Shown: piece after piece, positions 44,216-52,249 of the stretch | Position numbering within the stretch: position 1 is the stretch's first letter | How the letters are laid out: every line of letters begins with the position of its first letter | Source: JBCBSS01 sp039819065 | GTDB taxonomy: Bacteria > Bacteroidota > Bacteroidia > Cytophagales > Cyclobacteriaceae | Reading direction: 5' to 3' | Length of the DNA: 64,000 bases | Assembly: GCA_039819065.1 (NCBI GenBank) | Contig: JBCBSS010000012.1 | Span: 1-64,000 of the forward strand | Program-made: the position numbers and the translations under genes | Notes under the pieces: model-generated | Told to the model about the DNA's origin: nothing | The model's database searches: none | Seen by the model: only the letters and a program-made list of their open reading frames with translations

Positions 44216-45049
44216 ATGAAACGAATATCTTACTTCATATTACTACTAGTGGCTATCGCATCTTGCGAAGAAACTGTGCTACTGGACATCGATCAAACCC
44301 CCGTTAGAATAGTGATCGACGGCTTAGTGACCAATGAGAGCAAGCAACACGCAGTCAAAGTAAGCCGAACAGTGGATTTCTATCAACAAGGCCTCACACC
44401 ACGTGTTGAAGATGCTGTGGTATCGGTCTCTGATAATGAAGGAAATGTTTTCAATTACGTTCATAACCCCAATAATCATCCTGATTCGGTCGGGTTTTAC
44501 CTGTCAGAGTTTCCTTTTGCCGGAGAGGTGGGTAGAATTTACACATTGAATGTTCAGGCCGACGGACAAACCTACACAGCACTTGACTCGATGTTCAGAG
44601 TCACTTCTGTAGACAGTTTAGAGATTACCATTAATGAAGATGAGCGTATGGACCCTGAAGATGAGGATAGGTTCTATGAGATTCTCTACTATGCTGAAGA
44701 ACCTCAAGACACTAAAGATTTTTACTTATTCCAATTCTTTAGAAATGGAGAGCTAGAAAACGAAGAAGGAGAGCAGATTTACTTTGCGGATGACCGAGCG
44801 CTTGGTGATCGTATTGATGCTTTACCGATTCCCGTTTTCTATGCCTTAGGCGATACCGCTGTGGTTGAGACATTCAGTCTTACCAGGAACGGTTTCCTAT
44901 TCTATAATGACTTGTTCAATAACATCAATAATGACGGTGGTATGTTCAGCCCTCCACCGGCAAACCCCAGAACTAACTTGACCAATGGTGCCTTAGGTTT
45001 CTTTCAAGTGAGCGCGATCAATAGGCTGACTCTGGTGATAGAAGAATAG
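44216..45049 (+). CDS. DUF4249 lipoprotein, partner of TonB receptor
   Basis: 277 residues. Lipobox IASCEE gives a lipidated Cys at about residue 17. The N-terminal part matches DUF4249 (TPVRIVIDGLVTNESKQHAVKVSRT, EDAVVSVSDNEGNVF). These proteins are exposed lipoproteins encoded with TonB-dependent receptors and are thought to bind the ligand. Only 5 bp separate it from the receptor gene. Confidence 0.85.
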   Translation: MKRISYFILLLVAIASCEETVLLDIDQTPVRIVIDGLVTNESKQHAVKVSRTVDFYQQGLTPRVEDAVVSVSDNEGNVFNYVHNPNNHPDSVGFYLSEFPFAGEVGRIYTLNVQADGQTYTALDSMFRVTSVDSLEITINEDERMDPEDEDRFYEILYYAEEPQDTKDFYLFQFFRNGELENEEGEQIYFADDRALGDRIDALPIPVFYALGDTAVVETFSLTRNGFLFYNDLFNNINNDGGMFSPPPANPRTNLTNGALGFFQVSAINRLTLVIEE

Positions 45050-45499
45050 GTTCAAAAGGAACTAGCTAAATAACAATTTGGATTGCCACGGGCTTAAGCC
45101 TGTGGCAACTTTGACGACTATTCCCAAAATCGTATACATCTTTACACCGAACGCCTAAGTTGTGCCTTATATCCATAATCCAGGATTTAATTAGCGGCTA
45201 AAGCCTTTTAGAACTGCACTATCTCATACACGGGTTAAAACCCATGGCAATGCTCATGGTGCATTAAGTTAAGGTCAATAATTCGCTCTTAGTGTATATA
45301 AATACTACTGAGCCCTTTTATTCAGCCCGTGGTTGCCTCAAAGACGAGCAATAAGGCTTTAGACGCTAAATTTGTTCATAGAATACTCCCTTTTTAAAAT
45401 CATGCTGGTGGACACAATCATTATTCCACTCAGTTGGGTAGAAAATTTTTATATTCTAAAGGCTCAGATGAAGCGCTTGAAGAAAAACAGTCACTATTC
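45050..45499. repeat. Intergenic palindrome island, 450 bp
   Basis: No gene. TTGCCACGGGCTT/AAGCCTGTGGCAA at 45083-45108 is a 26-bp palindrome with one mismatch. TTAGCGGCTAAAGCCTT (45191-45207) is inverted at 45353-45369 with one mismatch. GGGTTAAAACCC is at 45232-45243 and AGCCCGTGG at 45325-45333. These pieces share the CCACGGGCT core and look like related degenerate repeats that have piled up downstream of the lipoprotein gene. Confidence 0.6.
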
Positions 45500-45952
45500 C
45501 TAAAAATCATACCCCTCGTCCTTCAACCTTTGAATCATTTTTTCACTTAATTCACTACCCCATTCTCTTCCCGCAGCCATAGATTCCTGTGTGATAAGAG
45601 GTGTTTTTTCACCAAACTTTTTACCGATAGGTGATTCAAAAAAAGCTATCAATTCATCAAACTCCTCTTCAGTAAAGTGTTTGCTGTATATCGGCGTGAA
45701 TAGATCGGCTAATTCGCTCAAAGACGTAGCTAGCATCTCCTTCTCCATTTCATCCCACCATTTTTCAGGCACGTCGGTGGCCATTTTTTTGAAACTTTTA
45801 ACCATTTCACCGATGGCCACTTCAAAAGTTTTATCAGCATGTGTTACCTCGAGGTACTTTATCACCTTTTGCTTATAGCTGTCCTCTTGAGCCATCAGAA
45901 AACTTGATGAACACAACAGACATATCGTCGATAGAATGAATAGTCTCTTCAT
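45500..45952 (-). CDS. DUF2059 exported protein
   Basis: 150 residues. Signal peptide MKRLFILSTICLLCSSSFLMAQ, then the DUF2059 pattern: YSKHFTEEEFDELIAFFESPIGKKFGEKTP, a helical segment found in small periplasmic proteins across bacteria. Function unknown. It is divergent from the sensor kinase at 46120, with about 165 bp between. Confidence 0.85.
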   Translation of the reverse strand: MKRLFILSTICLLCSSSFLMAQEDSYKQKVIKYLEVTHADKTFEVAIGEMVKSFKKMATDVPEKWWDEMEKEMLATSLSELADLFTPIYSKHFTEEEFDELIAFFESPIGKKFGEKTPLITQESMAAGREWGSELSEKMIQRLKDEGYDF

Positions 45953-46119
45953 AGCATTAATTATGTTGAAAATTTAAGATAGGCCTTTTATCGTGGAATA
46001 CGAATTACTGGCAGATTTACTTACCGTCTAGGCAATATTACCTATGAGTATTATATTAAATTTTCGTAGTTTTAATTAGACAGAATTGATTGAGACGAGC
46101 GTATTACATTTTTTAAGGT

Positions 46120-49100
46120 ATGGGGAAGTGCCATTATTTAATAGCCGCGTTTGTGCTGTTACCTCTTGGTATACTGGCTCAAAGGTTGGAGGTCGGGGTA
46201 TTCCCAAACTACCCCCTGGTATATCAGAGCAAAGACGGACAAGCTAGCGGTATTTTTATCGATATTCTGGAAGACATCGCCAAAAAAGAAGGCTGGCAGT
46301 TGCAGTACAAGTATGGTACGGCTGATCAATGCCTTGCATGGCTAGGTGCAGGAGATATTGACATTCTATCAGAGATAGGCCAATCTGTGGTCAGAGAGGA
46401 AGAGTTTGATATATCCAGGGTCAGTGTCATTTCTACCTGGGCAAGAGTCTACGCCCGCAACAATTCTGATTTTACTTTCATGACTGACTTGGGAAACCGC
46501 AAGATTGGCGTGCTGAGAGGCAGTTATTTCGTCAGCGGAAATGAGATGGGTTTCCTTAAGAATATGGCCGACCTGGATTTAAAATGCAGGCTGGTAGAAA
46601 TGGATAGTTACGAGGAGATATTCAAAGCAATAGAAAATGGAATAGTAGAAGCTGGCATTGTCAACCGGGTATTTGGCGATTTAAATGAAGACAAATATGA
46701 CGTAGCCAAAACGCCCATTGAGTTTTCTCCTTTTCGACTAACCTACGCCTTTCCCAAAGGATCTCAAGTCTCTCAAAACATCAAGCCAGTCATTGAGACC
46801 TACTTAACACAATATAAAGAGGATGATAATTCTATCTATTACCAATCCATAGACAAGTACTTTAAGAATAGAGGCCAGACGCAGTTACCGATGTGGGTTT
46901 GGCTCTTGATGACTATTGTGGTGGCCATATTATCATTCGTATTTTTTGCCAATAAAGTATTGAAGTTCAGGGTAAAGCGAAGGACGGTAGAATTACGACA
47001 AACACTTAAGCAACTGGCCGAAACTGAAAGAAAATCCAGACTGTCGCATTTTACCATCGAAGCCTCTGATGTAGCCTATTTCTGGATCGATAGAAAAGGG
47101 ATTATTAAGAAAGTAAATAGTGCCTGTACTCGTATGATGGAGTATTCTGCAGAAGAGCTAATTGGTACAGATGTCAATGAAATTGAACTGCCAGAAGGAA
47201 GCGATACTGACTTCAGGGAAGTATGGACGGAGGTAAAAGAACGCGGGTCGGTACAACATAATACCCAACTTTTGACCAAAACAGGTAAAGTGATTGATGT
47301 TGAGTTCGATGCCAATTACATCAAGTTTGAAGAAGAGGAATATTCATGTGGTATAGTAAGGAACGTCACTGATCGCAATAAAGCCTTAAGGGCTTTGAAG
47401 CGGAGTGAACAACAACTGAATGCGATCATGGGTAATGTACCCGGTGTCGTTTACCGATGCAAAAATGATCAGGTGCTAACGCCAATTTTCATTAGTGAAG
47501 GTAGCAATGAGCTACTAGGAGTGAGTGCTGAAGAAGCTTTGAGTAAGTACAAATTCGGTTCTAACCTACTTTCCAAAGACTTTGTGAATCTCATTCTCAC
47601 TGAAACACAACGGGCTATCAAAGAAGATACAATGGTCGAGTTGGTACTACCCTTAAATACCGATAATGGGGTGAAATGGGTATTGGACAGGTTCAGACCA
47701 CGTGATGATAACGGTGAGATCGTAATAGATGGAATAGCCATCGACATCACAGATAAAATAGAAAACGAATTCAGGCTTCAGATGGCACTGGAAGGAGCTC
47801 ATGAAGGATTGTGGGATTGGGATGTGATAACTGGTAAAGTGTTCTTCAACGAATACTTCCTTGAAATGCTGGGTTATGATATGGATGACATAGAACACAC
47901 GTTCGAATCAGTGGTGTCGTTGGTACATCCGGAAGACCATGAAACTACGGAAAACAGACTACGTCGGCATTTGAAAAATGAGACTGACTATTACGAGACT
48001 GAGTATCGTATGAGAACGAAGGAGGGTGACTGGAAGTGGGTAATGGTGCATGGTCGGGTCATAGAAAGGGATAAGCTTGGAAACCCACTTCGGGCCATTG
48101 GCACACATATGATGATCGATGACCGCAAGAAAGCAGAATTTGCGCTGAAGGAAAGTGAAAGAATGCTGAGTACGCTGATGAGTAATCTGCCGGGCATGGT
48201 TTACCGGTGTAAGAACGATCGAGACTGGTCGATGCTATTTGTCAGCGAAGGAAGTGAAAAGCTCACCGGATGCAAACCACAGGACTTAATCAGTGGCCAT
48301 TCTCTTTATAATGATATGATCGATCGGGCATATCGCGAGCAAGTTTGGGATCAAATTCAGGAAGCTGTCAAAAATAACTGCCCATTTACACTGATATATC
48401 CTATCAATGTCAACGGTAAGAAAAAATGGGTTTGGGAAAACGGTAGAATGGTTTTTGTCGATGAAAACCGCAATACAATACTAGAGGGTTTTATCACCGA
48501 TATTACAGAACGCATTACTGCCGAGGAAAGAATCATATCCACCATAATAGAAACAGAAGACCGCGAAAGAATGAGGATAGCCAAGGAATTGCATGACAAC
48601 CTTGGCCAAAAACTAACTACTGTTTCTTTGAACTTCAATTCGCTCAAGAAAGAAACCGGGACACTTAGCGAAAAAGGGCAAGGTAAATTCCTTAAAGGGC
48701 TAGAATACCTCAAAATGGCCATCAACGAAAGCCGTGAAATTTCGCATAACCTCATGCCTTCTGTCATTGAAGACTTCGGGTATGTTCTAGCCGTACAAAA
48801 CATGATCTATGATCTTGAAGATGCTTCTGGGGTAGATTTCAGCTTCTATGACAATCTCAGTGGAGAAAGGTTAGAAAGGAAAGTGGAAGTAAACCTATAT
48901 CGCATTACGCAAGAAGCTATCAATAACATCCTCAAATATGCCAACGCCTCGAAAGTGACGGTGCAACTGATGAAACTTGATGACTATCTGGTACTTACCA
49001 TAGAAGATGACGGCGTCGGTTTCAATGTCAAGAATACCCTTAGAGGACCTAATAGCTTTGGATTAAACAGTATGAAGAACCGCACCTATGCACTGCAGGG

Positions 49101-49203
49101 CAAGTTCCATATCGATAGTGGCCATGACAATGGCACTTCAATTACCATAGAAATACCATTGATAAAAGATTATGCAGGAGCCAATAAAGATTTTGTTAGT
49201 TGA
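46120..49203 (+). CDS. Sensor histidine kinase: periplasmic solute-binding domain, four PAS domains, HisKA_3
   Basis: 1027 residues. Signal peptide, then a family-3 solute-binding fold (about 20-245: LEVGVFPNYPLVYQSKDGQA, GQSVVREEEFDISR), a membrane span at 258-280, and PAS domains at roughly 305-425, 430-550, 555-675 and 680-800. The NarX-type HisKA_3 has phosphoacceptor H825 (AKELHDNLGQ), and an HATPase_c domain with DDGVGF follows. It senses a small molecule outside the inner membrane, perhaps an amino-acid-like ligand, and passes phosphate to the LuxR-type regulator whose gene overlaps its end by 32 bp. PAS 2 and PAS 4 share the PGVVYRCKND/PGMVYRCKND pattern, hinting at an internal duplication. 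Confidence 0.9.
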   Translation: MGKCHYLIAAFVLLPLGILAQRLEVGVFPNYPLVYQSKDGQASGIFIDILEDIAKKEGWQLQYKYGTADQCLAWLGAGDIDILSEIGQSVVREEEFDISRVSVISTWARVYARNNSDFTFMTDLGNRKIGVLRGSYFVSGNEMGFLKNMADLDLKCRLVEMDSYEEIFKAIENGIVEAGIVNRVFGDLNEDKYDVAKTPIEFSPFRLTYAFPKGSQVSQNIKPVIETYLTQYKEDDNSIYYQSIDKYFKNRGQTQLPMWVWLLMTIVVAILSFVFFANKVLKFRVKRRTVELRQTLKQLAETERKSRLSHFTIEASDVAYFWIDRKGIIKKVNSACTRMMEYSAEELIGTDVNEIELPEGSDTDFREVWTEVKERGSVQHNTQLLTKTGKVIDVEFDANYIKFEEEEYSCGIVRNVTDRNKALRALKRSEQQLNAIMGNVPGVVYRCKNDQVLTPIFISEGSNELLGVSAEEALSKYKFGSNLLSKDFVNLILTETQRAIKEDTMVELVLPLNTDNGVKWVLDRFRPRDDNGEIVIDGIAIDITDKIENEFRLQMALEGAHEGLWDWDVITGKVFFNEYFLEMLGYDMDDIEHTFESVVSLVHPEDHETTENRLRRHLKNETDYYETEYRMRTKEGDWKWVMVHGRVIERDKLGNPLRAIGTHMMIDDRKKAEFALKESERMLSTLMSNLPGMVYRCKNDRDWSMLFVSEGSEKLTGCKPQDLISGHSLYNDMIDRAYREQVWDQIQEAVKNNCPFTLIYPINVNGKKKWVWENGRMVFVDENRNTILEGFITDITERITAEERIISTIIETEDRERMRIAKELHDNLGQKLTTVSLNFNSLKKETGTLSEKGQGKFLKGLEYLKMAINESREISHNLMPSVIEDFGYVLAVQNMIYDLEDASGVDFSFYDNLSGERLERKVEVNLYRITQEAINNILKYANASKVTVQLMKLDDYLVLTIEDDGVGFNVKNTLRGPNSFGLNSMKNRTYALQGKFHIDSGHDNGTSITIEIPLIKDYAGANKDFVS

Positions 49204-49831
49204 TGACCACAAAGTGGTGAGGGATGGCATCCGCTCCTATTTAGAAGACGACGGAGCCTACGAGGTGGTGGAAGAAGCCGGTGATGGGCTGGATGCGTTG
49301 AATAAACTCAAAAAGATCACTGCGGATATTGTGATGATCGATATCAATATGCCTGGAATGGATGGCATAACCGCTACCAAAGAAATTACTACCTCTTTTC
49401 CGGATACTAAAGTACTTGCCCTCACCATGCACGATGCTTACCAACACATACGTGCCATGCTCGATGCTGGGGCCAGTGGATACCTGCTCAAAAGCTGTGA
49501 TCAAGAAGAAGTGAAAAAAGCCATTTCTACCATACTTGATGGAGATAACTACTTCAGTAATGAGGTGACCCACACCGTCATGAATAACCTAACCAAGAAA
49601 AAAGCGAAAGCCGTTTCGCCGCATTTGACTACCCCACTTACTGAGCGGGAGAAGGAGGTGTATAAGCTTATTCTGGAAGAAAACTCTAACAAGGAAATTG
49701 CAGATAAGCTATTCATCAGTGTCAGGACTGTGGAAGTGCATAAGCGCAACTTATTAGAAAAAACAGGGGCTAAGAATACAGCCGGCCTAGTACTTTTTGC
49801 GGTCAATAACAACTTGATGGAAGAGCTATAA
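49172..49831 (+). CDS. LuxR-type (NarL family) response regulator
   Basis: 219 residues. Receiver domain with DD at 11-12, phosphoacceptor D57 (VMIDINMPGMDG), T85 and K107. C-terminal helix-turn-helix LTEREKEVYKLILEENSNKEIADKLF with SVRTVEVHKRNL. It binds DNA as a dimer when phosphorylated, most likely by the kinase encoded just upstream, whose reading frame it overlaps by 32 bp. Confidence 0.94.
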   Translation: MQEPIKILLVDDHKVVRDGIRSYLEDDGAYEVVEEAGDGLDALNKLKKITADIVMIDINMPGMDGITATKEITTSFPDTKVLALTMHDAYQHIRAMLDAGASGYLLKSCDQEEVKKAISTILDGDNYFSNEVTHTVMNNLTKKKAKAVSPHLTTPLTEREKEVYKLILEENSNKEIADKLFISVRTVEVHKRNLLEKTGAKNTAGLVLFAVNNNLMEEL

Positions 49832-49963
49832 TACGCTAGAAACTGGCATCACACCCTTTTGCGAAACCCATCTACGTGTTTCCCTTATTTCTTTGAATAA
49901 GTGCCCATACTTAAAATAAGATCAACGGTACTGACTTAATTGCTAGTAATTTCATTCCGATAA

Positions 49964-50377
49964 ATGAGCGATAAAGGTCAAACACCTATGATAAAGATAG
50001 TTGGGAGCGATAGATTGATCAACGAATACATCGCTGATATCATTGAGGGTCATTACGAGCCACACATTCTCGAATTGCAAAGTGAGAGTTTAGAAGAACT
50101 ACAAAATCATTCAAAGCAGCTAGGAGAGGCCGATTTGATTATCATAAACCTGAGCCTCTCAGGAGCAGACTGCCAGAGCAAACTAAAACTCATTAAGACG
50201 GCCAGCGAAGCCCAGGTCATAGCACTTCATACTTATGCCTCTGGCAATTTGCACAGTACCTTTATTGCCATGGGAGCGAGCGAATACCTATCCATTTATA
50301 GTTCTGCAGAAGAGTTCAACGAAGTCATCGAAAGGTTGATCTCTAATTGGAAATCCACCAAAGGCCTGAATAACTAA
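49964..50377 (+). CDS. Degenerate receiver (pseudo-receiver) domain protein
   Basis: 137 residues, single domain. It aligns along its whole length with the receiver of the neighbouring LuxR-type regulator: DLIIINLSLSGAD against DIVMIDINMPGMD, and GASEYLSIYSSAEEF against GASGYLLKSCDQEEV. But the phosphoacceptor Asp is N62, the acidic pair is G14-S15 and the conserved Lys is I111; only T90 of the core residues remains. It cannot take phosphate in the usual way. It could compete for the kinase or act by protein contact. Starts 132 bp after the real regulator on the same strand. Confidence 0.75.
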   Translation: MSDKGQTPMIKIVGSDRLINEYIADIIEGHYEPHILELQSESLEELQNHSKQLGEADLIIINLSLSGADCQSKLKLIKTASEAQVIALHTYASGNLHSTFIAMGASEYLSIYSSAEEFNEVIERLISNWKSTKGLNN

Positions 50378-50476
50378 GTACCTCCTACGCGAAACCCTTA
50401 AATCAGAATTTAAGGATGAGCACTTAAATATCATGCTGTCCATCTTGCGAATTTTGTATCAGTAATTCAAACCTTA

Positions 50477-50701
50477 ATGACTATGCAAAGCAATGATAAA
50501 AGTGACCGAAAAATTAAGGTGGATCAAAAACAAAACGAAGTGAAAGAAACAATTCGCAAGTTGAAAATGATCGATGCCGATGTCCGAATAGGACGAGATG
50601 AAGACGCCAAGGTGTCCGGTAGTTTATCACCGGTTGATGACAAAAAAGGAATGCCGCAGCTAGACCAAAGGCTGCTCAATATGAAACGAACAGATAACTG
50701 A
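50477..50701 (+). CDS. Small hypothetical protein
   Basis: 74 residues, charged and probably partly disordered, with a helix-like stretch RKIKVDQKQNEVKETIRKLKM. No signal peptide or span. Lies between the pseudo-receiver and the PAS kinase on the same strand. Met3 is an alternative start. No family recognised; it may be a regulator of the signalling genes around it. Confidence 0.5.
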   Translation: MTMQSNDKSDRKIKVDQKQNEVKETIRKLKMIDADVRIGRDEDAKVSGSLSPVDDKKGMPQLDQRLLNMKRTDN

Positions 50702-50786
50702 TATGACAGCTGTTATTTTTTGAACTGACCACCAAGCAATCTTTTTAAGTCTAGAACACTTTAACCACCAATTAAACCTATCAGCC

Positions 50787-51932
50787 ATGACCAAGGCAAG
50801 TACCAGTATGAAAGGACTAGATAAAGACCACAACAACGATTCCGCGGGCTTAACAGAAGATTTGATCTATTTCGACCTACAGAACATGGCGAGGCTATCC
50901 GTGGAAATGGCCAATGACGCTATCCTCTGGATCAAAAAGAACGGCAACATTGCTTATGTTAATTCAGCCACGGCACAGTTGATGAGACTCAGCCGTGAGG
51001 ATTGTATGAAGCTGACAGTTTTTGAGTTTTTTGGCTGGTTGGATGGTGCGAAGTGGGACAAATGCTGGCACAAAATCAAGAAATGTGGTTCTAAGACAAT
51101 AGAGTCAAAATACAAGAGACAGGACGGGGTTAGACTTCAGGTGAGTATATCTTTTAATTACATTGAGAATGCATCCAGGGAATACTTGGTGGCGTTTGTG
51201 CGCGATGTATCTGATAGGAAAGAGAAAATCAGAAGGTTGAAGAATGTAACGCATGAGTTGGAGACGTTGATTTATCGCGCCTCTCATGATCTTCGCGCAC
51301 CTATTACTTCTAACCTTGGGCTGGTAAGCCTGGCCAAAAAAGAAGCTAAACCTTCTCAATTGGTTTACCTGGATCTGATTGAGAAAACACTTAAAAAGCA
51401 AGACGGAATTATAAAGGAGATCACAGATATCTCTAAAAACGTCAATACTGAACTTGTAGCAGATGATGTTGATATCAAGGATTTGATACATACCTCGGTG
51501 ATCAACTACAAGGCCAATGTAGATGAGAACAAGTTCAACGTAATCACATTTTTCGATGTCCAGTCATTATTATTTTCAGATGTTTCGAGGTTGAAGATGA
51601 TAGTGAATAACCTGGTATCAAACGCATTCAATTTTTACGATAAAAATAAATCCAGAACTGATATAGTCATTGAGGTGGGTGTAGATGAAGACAAAGCCAC
51701 AATTATGGTGAGTGACAATGGAATTGGCATTGCTTCAGAATGTAAGAAGGACGTGTTCAAAATGTTCTATAGAGGTTCGGAAATGTCAGAGGGGTCGGGG
51801 CTAGGGTTGTACATTGCTAAAAGAGCGGTAGAGAAGTTGAAGGGAAAGATATCTTTTACGAGCAAAGCAGGGATTGGAACTTCTTTTAAGGTAGAGATAC
51901 CTAATTATAAGAAGGTGATTGTGAGGCAATAA
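50787..51932 (+). CDS. Soluble PAS histidine kinase
   Basis: 381 residues, no membrane span. One PAS domain (about 35-150), HisKA with H167 in YRASHDLRAPITSN, and HATPase with VNNLVSNAFNF (N box), DNGIGI (G1) and GLGLYIAKRAVEKL (G2). The core is close to that of the MASE1 kinase at 60906 (SHDLRAPIAS). No response regulator follows. The nearest one is the LuxR-type regulator 1 kb upstream. It has a clear terminator hairpin after the stop. Confidence 0.88.
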   Translation: MTKASTSMKGLDKDHNNDSAGLTEDLIYFDLQNMARLSVEMANDAILWIKKNGNIAYVNSATAQLMRLSREDCMKLTVFEFFGWLDGAKWDKCWHKIKKCGSKTIESKYKRQDGVRLQVSISFNYIENASREYLVAFVRDVSDRKEKIRRLKNVTHELETLIYRASHDLRAPITSNLGLVSLAKKEAKPSQLVYLDLIEKTLKKQDGIIKEITDISKNVNTELVADDVDIKDLIHTSVINYKANVDENKFNVITFFDVQSLLFSDVSRLKMIVNNLVSNAFNFYDKNKSRTDIVIEVGVDEDKATIMVSDNGIGIASECKKDVFKMFYRGSEMSEGSGLGLYIAKRAVEKLKGKISFTSKAGIGTSFKVEIPNYKKVIVRQ

Positions 51933-51983
51933 GAAACTGTTCTAAAGACCTTTATCAAAGCGTCCCTTTAGCAACAGTTTCTT
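51931..51983 (+). terminator. Hairpin after the PAS kinase gene
   Basis: AAGAAACTGTTCTAAAG (51931-51947) pairs with CTTTAGCAACAGTTTCTT (51966-51983) with one bulged base. It begins at the stop codon. A weak T-stretch follows, so termination is likely but not certain. Confidence 0.55.
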
Positions 51984-52249
51984 CAACCCTAAGTGTAGTT
52001 TTTAGTAAGATGATAATTCGCTTTTGCCGTTTTTAGAGGTTTTTACGGCAAGAGTGTTTTATCATTTTTAGTTTATTGAAGATAGTCAACATAGATATAC
52101 ACAGGCTATCTCTCCACGCTAATCATGCCATGTGACCAGATTGTCTGGTGCCCGCTAAACAAAACCTATTTCCATTAAAAATTTATGCTTATTATTGGAA
52201 TCTTAAGATATACGGAATAAGGCCGTATGCAGTCCAATAGCATAAGTAT
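51984..52249. other. Intergenic region with further inverted repeat
   Basis: CTTTTGCCGT (52021-52030) and ACGGCAAGAG (52045-52054) form a second stem followed by TGTTTTATCATTTTTAG. Beyond it the sequence shows no gene or promoter match that I would defend until the start at 52250. Confidence 0.4.
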
